A stretch of DNA of 64,000 bases from FEN-1219 sp963713355 (GCA_963713355.1 CAVQLK010000006.1:1178001-1242000); one strand, 5' to 3'. Counted from the stretch's first letter, positions 51,918 to 61,645 are shown. Notes: generated by a model from the letters alone, not told the origin. Program-made: numbers and translations.

Positions 51918-52850
51918 ATGAGCGTAACCGCGAGATCGCTGTCGCACGCCCACGAGGCCAAGATCATTCCGCTGAACGGGCAGGCCGACGCGCCGGATGC
52001 GAGTGATGCGCGGGCTCCCGCGCCGCGCATACTCGCCTATCCGCCGCGCCGGGCTCGTGCTCTGGCGGCGATGCAGCGCCACATTCTCGACTTGCTACCG
52101 CCGTTGCTCGCCGTCGGTGCGCTCGTCGGCGTCTGGGAGCTGCTCTGCGCTGCGCCGGACTCGAGCTTGCCGCCGCCTTCGCGTGTGATCAGCGACACGT
52201 GGGAGTTGATCGTCGATCCCTTCTATGACCGCGGCGGCATCGACAAAGGCCTTTTTTGGCACATCTACGCGAGCATCAAGCGCGTGGCGCTCGGTTATCT
52301 CCTCGCATCGCTGGCCGGCGTCGCGCTCGGCGTGCTCGTGGGCAGCAGCAAGCTGGCGACGCGCGCACTCGATCCGATCTTTCAGGTGCTGCGCACGATT
52401 CCGCCGCTCGCCTGGTTGCCTTTGTCACTGGCCGCTTTCCGCGACGGGCAGCCGTCGGCGATCTTCGTCATCTTCATCACGGCGATCTGGCCGATCATCA
52501 TCAATACGGCCGTAGGCATCAGGAACATCCCGCAGGACTACCAAAACGTCGCGAAGGTGCTCCGGCTGAATCGCGGCGAGTACTTCATTTCGATCATGTT
52601 GCCGGCCGCCGCTCCGTTCATCTTCACGGGCCTCCGAATTGGCGTCGGGCTTTCGTGGCTCGCGATCGTCGCCGGCGAAATGTTGATCGGGGGTGTGGGG
52701 ATCGGGTTTTTCATCTGGGACTCGTGGAACAGCTCGCGCATCAGCGACATCATCTTGGCGCTGCTCTACGTCGGATTGGTCGGTTTGCTGCTCGATCGCG
52801 CGATTGCGGTGCTCGGCCGCATCGTCACGCGCGGCACGGCGAGCACCTGA
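51918..52850 (+). CDS. nrtB: Nitrate ABC transporter permease NrtB
   Basis: Inner-membrane permease, 310 residues, with about six transmembrane segments, for example LDLLPPLLAVGALVGVWEL, YLLASLAGVALGVLVG and SAIFVIFITAIWPIIINTAV. It has the BPD_transp_1 coupling loop IPQDYQNVAKVLRLNRGEYF and the conserved GLSWLAIVAGEMLIGGVGIG. The N-terminal 45 residues are charged and cytoplasmic. It lies between nrtA and nrtD with gaps of only 4 and 9 bases. Confidence 0.94.
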   Translation: MSVTARSLSHAHEAKIIPLNGQADAPDASDARAPAPRILAYPPRRARALAAMQRHILDLLPPLLAVGALVGVWELLCAAPDSSLPPPSRVISDTWELIVDPFYDRGGIDKGLFWHIYASIKRVALGYLLASLAGVALGVLVGSSKLATRALDPIFQVLRTIPPLAWLPLSLAAFRDGQPSAIFVIFITAIWPIIINTAVGIRNIPQDYQNVAKVLRLNRGEYFISIMLPAAAPFIFTGLRIGVGLSWLAIVAGEMLIGGVGIGFFIWDSWNSSRISDIILALLYVGLVGLLLDRAIAVLGRIVTRGTAST

Positions 52851-52859
52851 GGAGGTCGT

Positions 52860-53660
52860 ATGGAAGCGATCGATCGTTACCTGCAGATCGAGAACGTCGG
52901 GAAGTGCTTCGGCGGCGACGGCGGGTCAGAAGTGCTGCGGGACGTGACGCTGACGGTCCGCAAGGGCGAGTTCGTGTCGATCATCGGGCATTCGGGCTGC
53001 GGCAAGTCCACGCTGCTCAACATCGTGGCGGGGCTAACGCCTGCCACGTCGGGCAACGTCTTCGTCGACAATCGCGAAGTCGTCGAGCCGGGCCCCGATC
53101 GCGCCGTCGTTTTTCAGAACCACTCGCTACTGCCCTGGCTGAGCGTCTACCAGAACGTGCGGCTTGCCGTGGACAAGATCTTCGGGTCCACGATGACCTC
53201 CGCTGAACGCGGCGAGTGGACGATGCGCAATCTCGATCTCGTCGATATGAGCCAGGCACGGACCAAGAAGCCGGCCGAGATCTCGGGGGGCATGAAGCAG
53301 CGTGTCGGAATCGCGCGCGCGCTGGCCATGAAGCCGAAGATACTCCTGCTCGACGAGCCCTTCGGTGCGCTCGACGCCTTGACGCGCGCGCACCTGCAGG
53401 ATCGCGTCATGCAGATCAGCACGGACCTCGGCAACACGGTCATGATGATCACGCACGACGTCGAGGAGGCCGTACTACTCTCCGACCGCATCGTCATGTT
53501 GACGAACGGTCCGTCCGCGACGATCGGCTCGATTTGCGAAGTGCCGCTCGCGCGGCCGCGCAAGCGCCTCGAGCTGATCATGGATCCCACCTACGTGGCG
53601 TGCCGTGCTGCAGTGCTCGAGTTCCTGCACAAGCGGCACCGGTTCGTCGATGCGGCCTAG
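52860..53660 (+). CDS. nrtD: Nitrate ABC transporter ATP-binding protein NrtD
   Basis: ABC ATPase, 266 residues, powering the NrtAB transporter. Walker A is GHSGCGKSTLLNIVAG, the Q-loop is VVFQNHSLLPWLSVYQN, the signature is EISGGMKQRVGIARALAMKP, Walker B is ILLLDEPFGALDALTR and the H-loop is MMITHDVEEAVLLSD. It lacks the NrtA-like C-terminal fusion of NrtC, hence NrtD. GAGG stands just upstream of ATG 52860. nirB follows after 15 bases. Confidence 0.94.
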   Translation: MEAIDRYLQIENVGKCFGGDGGSEVLRDVTLTVRKGEFVSIIGHSGCGKSTLLNIVAGLTPATSGNVFVDNREVVEPGPDRAVVFQNHSLLPWLSVYQNVRLAVDKIFGSTMTSAERGEWTMRNLDLVDMSQARTKKPAEISGGMKQRVGIARALAMKPKILLLDEPFGALDALTRAHLQDRVMQISTDLGNTVMMITHDVEEAVLLSDRIVMLTNGPSATIGSICEVPLARPRKRLELIMDPTYVACRAAVLEFLHKRHRFVDAA

Positions 53661-53675
53661 CGCCGTGGGTGTGCC

Positions 53676-56135
53676 ATGACGAACAAGCGCAAGCTCGTGC
53701 TCGTCGGCAACGGCATGGCCGGAATGCGGGCCATCGAGGAGCTGCTGAAGCTCGAGCCCGCGATGTACGACATCACGGTGTTCGGCAGCGAGCCGCACGG
53801 CAACTACAACAGAATTCTGTTGTCGCCCGTGCTCGCAGCCGAGAAAACCGTCAATGACATCATGCTGAACACGCGCGAATGGTACGTCGAGAACGGCATC
53901 ACTCTGCATGCCGGCGACGAGGTCGTGCGCGTCGATCGAGCGCGGCGGCGGGTAATCGCCAAGAGCGGGCTGGAGGTGCCTTACGACCGGCTGATCCTCG
54001 CGACGGGCTCACAGCCGATCGTGTTGCCGTTGCCGGGCAAGGACCTGCCCGGAGTCGTCAGCTACCGCGACATCGCCGACGTCGATCGCATGATCGCGGC
54101 CGCGCGCGAATTCAAGCACGCCGTCGTCATCGGCGGCGGATTGCTCGGTCTCGAGGCGGCCTACGGCCTGCAGAAGCGCGGAATGGACGTGACGGTCGTG
54201 CATCTGCTGCCGACGCTGATGGAACGACAGCTCGATACCTCGGCCGGCGCGCTCTTGAAGCGCTCGCTCGAGGAGCGAGGGCTGAAGTTCGTGATGCCGG
54301 CACAAACTGCCGCCATTCTCGGCGACGACCGCGTGCGCGGCGTCAAGTTCGCCGACGGGACCGAAGTGCCCGCCGATCTCGTCGTCATGGCCGTCGGTAT
54401 CCGGCCGAACGCGGCGCTCGCGAAGGCGAGCGGCATCGCCTGCGAGCGCGGCGTGCTCGTCAACGACACCATGCAAACCTACGATCCGCGTATCTACGCC
54501 GTCGGCGAGTGCGTGCAGCACCGGGGGGCCTGCTATGGGCTCGTCGCGCCGCTCTTCGAGCAAGCGAAAGTCGTCGCGAACCACCTCGCGGAGTTCGGCA
54601 TCGGCCGATATGCGGGCTCGCAAACATCGACGAAGCTCAAGGTTACGGGCATCGATCTCTTCTCCGCAGGCGACTTCACGGGCGGCGCCGGCACGGAGGA
54701 GCTCGTATTCAAGGACGCCGCACGCGGCGTCTACAAGAAGATCGTCGTGCAAGGCAACAAGATCAAAGGAGCCGTGCTGTACGGCGATACCGTCGACGGC
54801 GCCTGGTACTTCCAGCTCATGCGCGACGGCACGGCGATCAACGACTTCCGCGAGAACGTTTTATTCGGCCAAGCGCACATCGGCGATTCCGGCACGGCCG
54901 GCGCCGACGCCGTGACGTTGCTGACGGACACGGCCGAGATTTGCGGCTGCAACGGCGTCTGCAAGGGCGACATCGTCAAAGCCATCACGAAGAAGAACCT
55001 GTTCACGCTCGACGAGGTGCGCGCGCACACGAAGGCGTCGTCGTCGTGCGGCTCGTGCACGGGCCTCGTCGAGCAGCTGCTCGCGAACACGCTTGGCGGC
55101 GATTACTCCGAGGCGCCCGCCAAGAAGCCCATGTGCCCATGCACGATCTACACGCACGAAGAAGTACGCGCCACGATCGTTCGCGAGAAGTTGAAGTCGA
55201 TACCGTCCGTGATGCGGTTCCTTGAATGGAAGACGCCGGACGGCTGCCACAAGTGCCGCCCCGGTCTGAACTTCTATCTGCTCTGTGCCTGGCCCGGGGA
55301 GTATCAGGACGACAAGCAGTCGCGCTTCATCAACGAACGAGCACACGGCAACATTCAACGCGACGGCACGTATTCCGTCGTGCCGCGCATGTGGGGCGGC
55401 GTGACCTCGGCGAAGGAGCTGCGCGCCATCGCCGACGTCGCCGAGAAGTACGCGGTGCGGACAGTCAAGGTAACGGGCGGCCAGCGCATCGATTTGCTCG
55501 GCGTCAAGAAGGAGGATTTGCCGAATGTCTGGCGCGACTTGAGCGCCGCGGGGTTCGTCTCGGGGCACGCCTACGGCAAGGCGCTGCGCACCGTGAAGAC
55601 TTGCGTCGGCAAGGAGTGGTGCCGGTTCGGCACGCAGGACTCGACGGGGCTCGGCATCCGCATGGAGCGCGCGACATGGGGCTCGTGGCATCCGCACAAG
55701 GTCAAGCTCGCGGTGTCCGGGTGCCCGCGCAATTGCGCCGAGGCGACGATCAAGGATCTCGGCGTCGTCTGCGTCGACTCGGGCTACGAGCTGCACGTCG
55801 GCGGCAACGGCGGGATCAAGATCCGCTCGACCGATTTCCTCTGCAAGGTCGCGACCGAGGAGGAGGTCGTCGAGTACTGCTGCGCGTACCTGCAGCTCTA
55901 TCGCGAAGAAGCGCGTTACCTCGAGCGCACGGCGCCATGGATCGAGCGCGTGGGCCTTTCGCACGTGCGCGAGCGCATCGTAGACGACGCGAAGGGGCGC
56001 AAGGCGTTGTACGCGCGGTTCCTCGAGTCGCAGAAGTACTCGCAGACGGACCCCTGGGCCGAGCGCGCGGCCGGCCTGCAAGCCGAGGAGTTCGCACCGT
56101 TACGCGCGGAGTCGCGGCCGGAGCTCGTGTCGTGA
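53676..56135 (+). CDS. nirB: Assimilatory nitrite reductase [NAD(P)H] large subunit NirB
   Basis: Reduces nitrite to ammonium in the cytoplasm, 819 residues. An FAD/NAD(P)H-binding module comes first (KLVLVGNGMAGMRAIEELL, then HAVVIGGGLLGLEAAYGLQ). Next is a BFD-like [2Fe-2S] region with CGCNGVCKGDIV and SSCGSCTGLVEQLL. The ferredoxin-like half-domain follows, and then the siroheme/[4Fe-4S] centre with TCVGKEWCRFGTQDS and VSGCPRNCAEATIKDLGV supplying the four cysteines. The nirD GTG overlaps its stop (GTGA). Siroheme synthesis (cysG) genes are not in the window and must lie elsewhere. Confidence 0.95.
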   Translation: MTNKRKLVLVGNGMAGMRAIEELLKLEPAMYDITVFGSEPHGNYNRILLSPVLAAEKTVNDIMLNTREWYVENGITLHAGDEVVRVDRARRRVIAKSGLEVPYDRLILATGSQPIVLPLPGKDLPGVVSYRDIADVDRMIAAAREFKHAVVIGGGLLGLEAAYGLQKRGMDVTVVHLLPTLMERQLDTSAGALLKRSLEERGLKFVMPAQTAAILGDDRVRGVKFADGTEVPADLVVMAVGIRPNAALAKASGIACERGVLVNDTMQTYDPRIYAVGECVQHRGACYGLVAPLFEQAKVVANHLAEFGIGRYAGSQTSTKLKVTGIDLFSAGDFTGGAGTEELVFKDAARGVYKKIVVQGNKIKGAVLYGDTVDGAWYFQLMRDGTAINDFRENVLFGQAHIGDSGTAGADAVTLLTDTAEICGCNGVCKGDIVKAITKKNLFTLDEVRAHTKASSSCGSCTGLVEQLLANTLGGDYSEAPAKKPMCPCTIYTHEEVRATIVREKLKSIPSVMRFLEWKTPDGCHKCRPGLNFYLLCAWPGEYQDDKQSRFINERAHGNIQRDGTYSVVPRMWGGVTSAKELRAIADVAEKYAVRTVKVTGGQRIDLLGVKKEDLPNVWRDLSAAGFVSGHAYGKALRTVKTCVGKEWCRFGTQDSTGLGIRMERATWGSWHPHKVKLAVSGCPRNCAEATIKDLGVVCVDSGYELHVGGNGGIKIRSTDFLCKVATEEEVVEYCCAYLQLYREEARYLERTAPWIERVGLSHVRERIVDDAKGRKALYARFLESQKYSQTDPWAERAAGLQAEEFAPLRAESRPELVS

Positions 56136-56464
56136 GCTGGGTCGATCTCGGGCCGGTGGCTGCGCTGCCGGAGCGCGGAGCGCGCTGCGTGCGCGCCGGC
56201 GGGATAGCGATCGCGGTTTTTCGCACGAGCACGGGCGAGGTGTTCGCGCTGCGCGACGAGTGCCCGCATCGCGGCGGGCCGCTGTCGCAAGGCATCGTGC
56301 ACGGCACTCGCGTGACATGCCCGCTGCACGATTGGGTCATCGACTTGAAGACCGGCCGGGCGACCGGCGCCGACGAAGGCTCGACGCGAACCTACAACGT
56401 CCGCGTCGTCGACGGCCGCATCGCGCTCGAGTTGCCGGCGGAGGCGCTCGCCAAGGCGTCATGA
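56132..56464 (+). CDS. nirD: Assimilatory nitrite reductase small subunit NirD (Rieske-type)
   Basis: 110-residue partner of NirB with a Rieske-like [2Fe-2S] domain. Unlike many NirD proteins it keeps a full set of ligands, C44-P-H46 in ECPHRGGPLSQG and C63-P-L-H66 in TCPLHDWVIDL. The start GTG overlaps the nirB stop. The end overlaps the nasA start (ATGA), so nirB, nirD and nasA are translationally coupled. The Rieske ligands suggest that it can carry an electron cluster, as in NirD/NasE types with an intact site. Confidence 0.92.
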   Translation: MSWVDLGPVAALPERGARCVRAGGIAIAVFRTSTGEVFALRDECPHRGGPLSQGIVHGTRVTCPLHDWVIDLKTGRATGADEGSTRTYNVRVVDGRIALELPAEALAKAS

Positions 56465-59139
56465 GCGCCGTGCGCACGACGTGCCCGTATTGCGGGGTCG
56501 GTTGTGGTCTGCGCGCGGAGCGCACCGCGGGCGGCACCTACGAGATTCGCGGCGATCCCGAGCACCCGGCCAATCTCGGCCGCGTCTGCTCGAAGGGCGC
56601 TGCGCTCGGCGAGACGCTCGGCCTCGACGGGCGCCTGCTCCATCCCGAGATTCGCGGCGCACGCGTGAGTTGGGACGAAGCGCTGCAAGCCGTCGCGAAC
56701 GGCTTTGCGCGCACGATCGCCGCGCACGGTCCGGATTCCGTCGCCTTCTATGTCTCCGGCCAGCTTCTGACCGAGGACTACTACGTCGCAAACAAGCTCA
56801 TGAAGGGCTTCATCGGCAGCGCGAACATCGACACGAACTCGCGGCTCTGCATGGCCTCGGCCGTCGCCGGCTACAAGCGAGCGTTCGGCGCCGACACCGT
56901 GCCGAACGATTACACGGACCTCGAGCTGGCCGAGCTCATCGTGCTCGTGGGGTCCAACCTCGCGTGGTGCCACCCCGTGTTGTTCCAGCGCGTCACGGCT
57001 GCGAAGGCCGCGAACCCGAAGCTCAAGCTCGTGCTCATCGACCCGCGCCGCACGCAGACTGCCGAGATCGCCGACCTGTTCTTGCCGGTGCGGCCCGGGA
57101 CTGACGTCATACTATTCAACGGGTTGCTCAACTATCTTCGCAAAGAAGACGCACTCGATCTCGAGTTCCTCGACGCTCACACGGAGGGGTTCGGCGCCGC
57201 GCTGCGTAGCGCGAAGGACAGCGCGGCGTCGATCCCCGCCGTCGCGGCGGCTTGCGGCCTAAAGGAAGACGACGTGCTCGAGCTGTACCGCTGGTTCGCG
57301 CGGACGCCGAAGACCGTCACGGCGTTCTCGCAGGGTATCAATCAGTCGACGAGCGGCACCGACAAGGTCAACGCGATCGTCAACGTGCATCTCGCGACGG
57401 GCCGCATCGGCAAGCCCGGCATGGGGCCGTTCTCGCTGACGGGCCAACCGAACGCGATGGGCGGGCGTGAGGTCGGCGGCCTCGCCAACCAGCTCGCGGC
57501 GCACATGGACTTTGCGCCGGGCAACGTCGGTCGCGTCGCGCGCTTCTGGAGCGCGCCGCGCGTCGCCGCGCAGCCGGGATTGAAGGCGGTCGACTTGTTC
57601 GACGCCGTCGAACGCGGCGACGTCAAGGCCATCTGGATCATGTCGACGAATCCCGTCGTCAGCATGCCCGACGCCGAGCGCGTGCGGCGCGCGCTTGAGC
57701 GCTGCGATCTCGTCGTCGTATCGGACTGCGTGCGCGACACGGACACGACGCGCTGCGCACACGTGCTGCTGCCGGCCGCGGCGTGGGGCGAGAAGTCCGG
57801 CACCGTCACGAACTCGGAACGGCGGATCTCGCGGCAGCGCGTATTTTTGCAGCGCCCCGAGGAGGCCCAGCCCGATTGGTGGATTGTGACGCAGGTCGCT
57901 CGTCGCATGGGGTTCGGCAACGCGTTCGATTACGAGTCGCCGGCCGCGATCTTCCGCGAGCACGCGCGGCTCTCGGCTTTCGAGAACGACGGCACGCGCG
58001 ACTTCGACATCGGCGCCGTCGCGCGGTTGAGTGACGCGGAGTACGACGCGCTGCTGCCGTTTCAGTGGCCGAGCCCTGCCGGTGCGGCCTCGCCGGCGCG
58101 GATTTTTGCCGACGGCAGATTTTTTACGCCGAACCGCAAAGCACAGCTCGTGCCGACGCCGCCGCGCGCGCCGGCCGAGCAGCCGAATAGCGCTTATCCG
58201 CTGGTGCTCAACACCGGGCGCGTGCGCGACCAGTGGCACACGATGACGCGAACCGGGAAGTCGCCGCGGCTCTCCGGCCATTACGCGGAGCCCTTCGTGC
58301 AGCTGCATCCGCTCGATGCCGCGCGTTTCGGCCTGACGCTCGGCGATCTCGCCGAGGTCGCGACTGCCGCGGCGCGCATCGTCGTTCGGCTCGAGATTAC
58401 GGATTCGGTTGCGCCGGGCCAGGCGTTCGTGCCGATGCACTGGGGCAGCGTGTTTGCGAGCAACGCGCGCGTGGGCACGCTGATACCGGCGGCCGTCGAT
58501 CCCGTCTCGGGCCAGCCGGAGCTCAAGATGACTCCCGTGCGCGTGCGTTGCTACGAGCCGAAGTGGTACGGCTTCGCGTTGGCGCGCACGCCGCTCGTGC
58601 TGCCGGCTGCGTCGTACCGCGCCGTATCGCGCGGCGCGGGCTACTGGCGGTACGAGCTCGCCGGCGAGGCAGTCCCGGCGTCGTGGCCCGAGTGGGCGGA
58701 CGCGGTGCTCGGCCCGACGGCGGCTCGCATCGAGCTCTCGGACGCTGCCGGGGGCCGATATCGCGGCGCGAGCGTCGCAGACGATCGCCTGCAGGCCTGC
58801 GTGTTTGTCGCCACAGCGAAGTCGTTGCCGTCGCGCAACTGGCTCGCGACGCTGTTCGGCTCGTCGAAGCTCTCAGATTCCGATCGCCTCGCGATCCTCG
58901 CGGGGCGCGCGCCCAAGGGCGCGCTCGAGACGGGCCCAATCGTCTGCTCGTGCTTCGCCGTCGGCCGCTCGACGTTGTTACGTGCGATTCGCGGCGACAA
59001 GCTCGTCTCCGTCCAGGAGATCGGTAGAGCGCTGAATGCGGGCACGAACTGCGGCTCGTGCATTCCGGAGCTCAAAGGGATATTGGCGGAGTGCGACCAA
59101 AGTCCGATGGCGACGGCCCCTTTTCAGGCCGAGAGTTGA
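56461..59139 (+). CDS. nasA: Assimilatory nitrate reductase catalytic subunit NasA
   Basis: Molybdopterin-guanine-dinucleotide enzyme reducing nitrate to nitrite in the cytoplasm, 892 residues. ATG 56461 overlaps the nirD stop. The N-terminal [4Fe-4S] ligands are C8-x2-C11-x3-C15 and C43 (GRVCSKGA). Mo-bis-MGD domain markers are NIDTNSRLCMASAVAGYKR, GSNLAWCHPVLFQR and TGQPNAMGGREVGGLANQL. The C-terminal molydopterin dinucleotide-binding domain has VLNTGRVRDQWHTMTRTGKS. It ends in a BFD-like [2Fe-2S] domain (VCSCFAVGRSTL and NAGTNCGSCIPEL), the arrangement of NasA-type enzymes that take electrons from a separate reductase or ferredoxin. No nasC-type reductase gene is adjacent. Confidence 0.95.
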   Translation: MSAVRTTCPYCGVGCGLRAERTAGGTYEIRGDPEHPANLGRVCSKGAALGETLGLDGRLLHPEIRGARVSWDEALQAVANGFARTIAAHGPDSVAFYVSGQLLTEDYYVANKLMKGFIGSANIDTNSRLCMASAVAGYKRAFGADTVPNDYTDLELAELIVLVGSNLAWCHPVLFQRVTAAKAANPKLKLVLIDPRRTQTAEIADLFLPVRPGTDVILFNGLLNYLRKEDALDLEFLDAHTEGFGAALRSAKDSAASIPAVAAACGLKEDDVLELYRWFARTPKTVTAFSQGINQSTSGTDKVNAIVNVHLATGRIGKPGMGPFSLTGQPNAMGGREVGGLANQLAAHMDFAPGNVGRVARFWSAPRVAAQPGLKAVDLFDAVERGDVKAIWIMSTNPVVSMPDAERVRRALERCDLVVVSDCVRDTDTTRCAHVLLPAAAWGEKSGTVTNSERRISRQRVFLQRPEEAQPDWWIVTQVARRMGFGNAFDYESPAAIFREHARLSAFENDGTRDFDIGAVARLSDAEYDALLPFQWPSPAGAASPARIFADGRFFTPNRKAQLVPTPPRAPAEQPNSAYPLVLNTGRVRDQWHTMTRTGKSPRLSGHYAEPFVQLHPLDAARFGLTLGDLAEVATAAARIVVRLEITDSVAPGQAFVPMHWGSVFASNARVGTLIPAAVDPVSGQPELKMTPVRVRCYEPKWYGFALARTPLVLPAASYRAVSRGAGYWRYELAGEAVPASWPEWADAVLGPTAARIELSDAAGGRYRGASVADDRLQACVFVATAKSLPSRNWLATLFGSSKLSDSDRLAILAGRAPKGALETGPIVCSCFAVGRSTLLRAIRGDKLVSVQEIGRALNAGTNCGSCIPELKGILAECDQSPMATAPFQAES

Positions 59140-59162
59140 GCACATTATACGGAGGGATCGTC

Positions 59163-60482
59163 ATGGACCGACTCACGATTTCTGTTCTTGCGGGCTGCAT
59201 TTCTCTCGCAGCGTCCCAGCAAGCGGTGGCGCAGAACGAGGCGATTGCGAGCTCCGACGTGCTGAGCCAAATCTCGATGTTCTCGTACCGCGAAGGTCCG
59301 AAGAACGACCTCAACTTCCGCGGCACGCCGATCGCCGCCAATGCGTTCGGTTACGCCGAAGTCGAGTACGAAGAGGGCAACGCGCGTATTTCGGCCGAAG
59401 TGGACGAGCTCCCGGCACCGGGTGAGCTTGGGCCGTATACGACGTACGTGCTTTGGGCGCTGAGCCCCGACGGTCGCGCTGCGAATCAAGGCGTCATCGC
59501 CGGATACGAAGGCGGCGACGGCAAGATCGAGACCGAGCATGGCGGGTCGCAGTTTGCGCTGATTGTGACGGCCGAGCCTCACTTCGCCGTCACTGCGCCA
59601 AGCACGATGATCGCGCTCTACAACGTCGCGGAGGACGTCGAGGGCGCCGAGTCGAAAGTCACGACGCTGACCGAGCGCTCCGACTATTCGAAGCTCAGCC
59701 GTATCGCGACCGACGACAATAAGAAGGGGGAGCCGATCGAGCTCGTGCAAGCGCAATACGCCGTTGCAATTGCCGACTCCGTAGGCGCAAAGCAGTATGC
59801 CCCCGAGCAGTACCAAGCGGCCGAGAGCAAGCTCGGTGCCGCTCAGCTCGCCGCAAGCGCAAAAAAGAACTCCGAGCAAAAAATGGCTCCGGGCCTCGCG
59901 CGTGAGGCCGTGATCGCCGGTGAGGACGCACGGCGCGCAGCGATGATCGGAGCGGCCGAGGCCGAGGCGGAAAGGGAGAGCCAAGCTGCCGCGGCCGCGG
60001 CGGCCGAGGCGCAGCGCGCGCGATCAGCCACCGAGAGTGCAGCAAGAGCTCGCACCGAGCTGTATTCCCGCCTCCAGTCCGCGCTGCCGACGACGGAAAC
60101 CGAACGAGGATTGGTTTCGGAGATCGGCGGAGTGCAGTTCGCGACGGGCACATCCAATCTTTCGGCCGCGGCACGCGAAGGTCTCGCGCGATTCGCCGGA
60201 ATAGTGGCGTCCTATCCGGGCTTGCGCTTCACGGTCGAAGGGCATACCGACAATACGGGCACTGTCGCCGCGAACAACGAGCTTTCGTTGCGCCGCGCCA
60301 TTGCGGTCCGCGACTACCTGATCGGCCAGAACGTTGCAGCGTCGAGCATCGACGTGGACGGCTTGGGGCCCTCGCGGCCGATAGCCGATAACGCCAGCGC
60401 CGAAGGCCGTACCCGCAATCGCCGCGTCGAGATCATCGTATCGGGCGGCCCGCTGGAAGCTGGCGCGCCCGCCGTGCGCTAG
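59163..60482 (+). CDS. OmpA-family peptidoglycan-associated protein with DUF4398-like region
   Basis: 439-residue envelope protein with a signal peptide (LAGCISLAASQQAVAQ). Residues about 40-165 form a beta-rich domain of unknown function. Residues about 185-320 are helical, Ala/Glu-rich and coiled-coil-like, resembling DUF4398 (YAVAIADSVGAKQYAPEQYQ, EQKMAPGLAREAVIAGEDA). The C-terminal OmpA/MotB domain (about 325-430) has GVQFATGTSNLSAAAREGL, FTVEGHTDNTG and GRTRNRRVEI, which bind peptidoglycan. It starts 23 bases after nasA, with GGAGGG ahead of ATG 59163, so it may be the last gene of the nitrate operon, though its role need not concern nitrate. Its TAG stop lies in a CTAG shared with the convergent gene. 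Confidence 0.86.
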   Translation: MDRLTISVLAGCISLAASQQAVAQNEAIASSDVLSQISMFSYREGPKNDLNFRGTPIAANAFGYAEVEYEEGNARISAEVDELPAPGELGPYTTYVLWALSPDGRAANQGVIAGYEGGDGKIETEHGGSQFALIVTAEPHFAVTAPSTMIALYNVAEDVEGAESKVTTLTERSDYSKLSRIATDDNKKGEPIELVQAQYAVAIADSVGAKQYAPEQYQAAESKLGAAQLAASAKKNSEQKMAPGLAREAVIAGEDARRAAMIGAAEAEAERESQAAAAAAAEAQRARSATESAARARTELYSRLQSALPTTETERGLVSEIGGVQFATGTSNLSAAAREGLARFAGIVASYPGLRFTVEGHTDNTGTVAANNELSLRRAIAVRDYLIGQNVAASSIDVDGLGPSRPIADNASAEGRTRNRRVEIIVSGGPLEAGAPAVR

Positions 60483-61645
60483 CGGGCTCGCCTTCGGCGG
60501 ACGGCTTTGATTCCGCTTTGGCGCAGCCAGCCCGCGGAGAGCCACTCCGCGAGCAGCGCTCTTGCGGACGCGCTGGCGCCGCGCACGGCGCGCGCATCGA
60601 GCGATCGCTCGTTGGCCAGCTCGCGCAACAGCGCCGCATCGCGGCCGCGCACGACCACTGCTTCGCCGTTGATGAAGACGTGCCTTGCGTCATAAAGCAT
60701 GCGAGTGCGCCGGTCGAGGGTGACGGCGGAGTGCTTCCACGGGGCCGAGCTTTTCGTGAACCAGACCTGCGGCTTCGGCTCGCTCAACACTTCGCCGAGC
60801 GCGCGGTCGACGGCCGCGGGGCGAGCAAGGAGCTGCCGGACGGCGTCCGCGGCAAAGCGCGCGAGCGCTGTGGGGATAGCAGCCGGTGACGCCGTGGGCA
60901 TTTGCCGCGCGTCGCGATACAGCAGCGGATCGTCATGGGTCTCGGCCAGGCGCTGCGCGAGCTCTGCGGCCAGCGCGCCGCGGCTCGGCGCGCGTAAACC
61001 GATCGAGCAAGTCATGCAATCTCCGCCGACGGCGACACCTTCGTGTGCCCAGCCCGGCGGCAGATAAAGGAGATCTCCGGCCTCGAGCAGAAACTCCTGC
61101 TCCGGCGCGAAGCGCCGTAGCACTTTGAGCGGCGCGCGTTCGTCGAGCGCGGCGTCGTAACGCCGCGCGATCCGCCAGCGCCGCTTGCCGCGCGCTTGCA
61201 GCAAGAACACGTCGTAGCTGTCGACGTGCGGGCCGACGCCGCCGCCGTCGCTGGCCCACGAGATCATGAGATCGTCGAGCCGTGCGTCGGGCACGAACCG
61301 AAATTGCTGCAGCAGCGAATGCGCCGCGTCGTGATGTAAGTCCACACCCTGAACGAGCAGAGTCCAGCCGGGTTCCCGCAAGGGCGGAAACTTCGAGCGG
61401 GCGATCGGTCCGCGCGTCAGAGACCAATCGCGCTTGTTGCGAACGCGAACGAGTCGCGACTCCACGTCATCGCGTGCGGCCAAGGCGAACAGCTCGCTAC
61501 GCGAGAGCGGTCGAACGATTCCTGCGATCGCGCCGCGCACCAGTAATGGCCGGCGCTGCCAATGGCGGCGCATGAACTCGCGCGGTGTAAGGCCGCCGAG
61601 CAACTGTAGCCGTCGATCCGGTGCGGGTGGCCGGGCGAGCACCAA
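60479..61645 (-). CDS. roxA: JmjC-domain ribosomal oxygenase, YcfD/RoxA-like (L16 arginine hydroxylase)
   Basis: 2-oxoglutarate/Fe(II) oxygenase, 388 residues. The E. coli relative hydroxylates ribosomal protein uL16. The cupin JmjC domain shows EFMRRHWQRRPLLVRGA, LVQGVDLHHDAA, the iron-binding HxD in GVGPHVDSYDVFLLQ and the distal His in YLPPGWAHEGVAVG, plus CSIGLRAPSR. A C-terminal winged-helix-like part ends ALLAEWLSAGWLRQ. The start is taken as TTG 61645 with AAGGAG 8 bases upstream. GTG 61642 is equally possible. The open frame to 61813 lacks a better start. It overlaps the OmpA-family gene by the CTAG stop. Confidence 0.88.
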   Translation of the reverse strand: MVLARPPAPDRRLQLLGGLTPREFMRRHWQRRPLLVRGAIAGIVRPLSRSELFALAARDDVESRLVRVRNKRDWSLTRGPIARSKFPPLREPGWTLLVQGVDLHHDAAHSLLQQFRFVPDARLDDLMISWASDGGGVGPHVDSYDVFLLQARGKRRWRIARRYDAALDERAPLKVLRRFAPEQEFLLEAGDLLYLPPGWAHEGVAVGGDCMTCSIGLRAPSRGALAAELAQRLAETHDDPLLYRDARQMPTASPAAIPTALARFAADAVRQLLARPAAVDRALGEVLSEPKPQVWFTKSSAPWKHSAVTLDRRTRMLYDARHVFINGEAVVVRGRDAALLRELANERSLDARAVRGASASARALLAEWLSAGWLRQSGIKAVRRRRAR

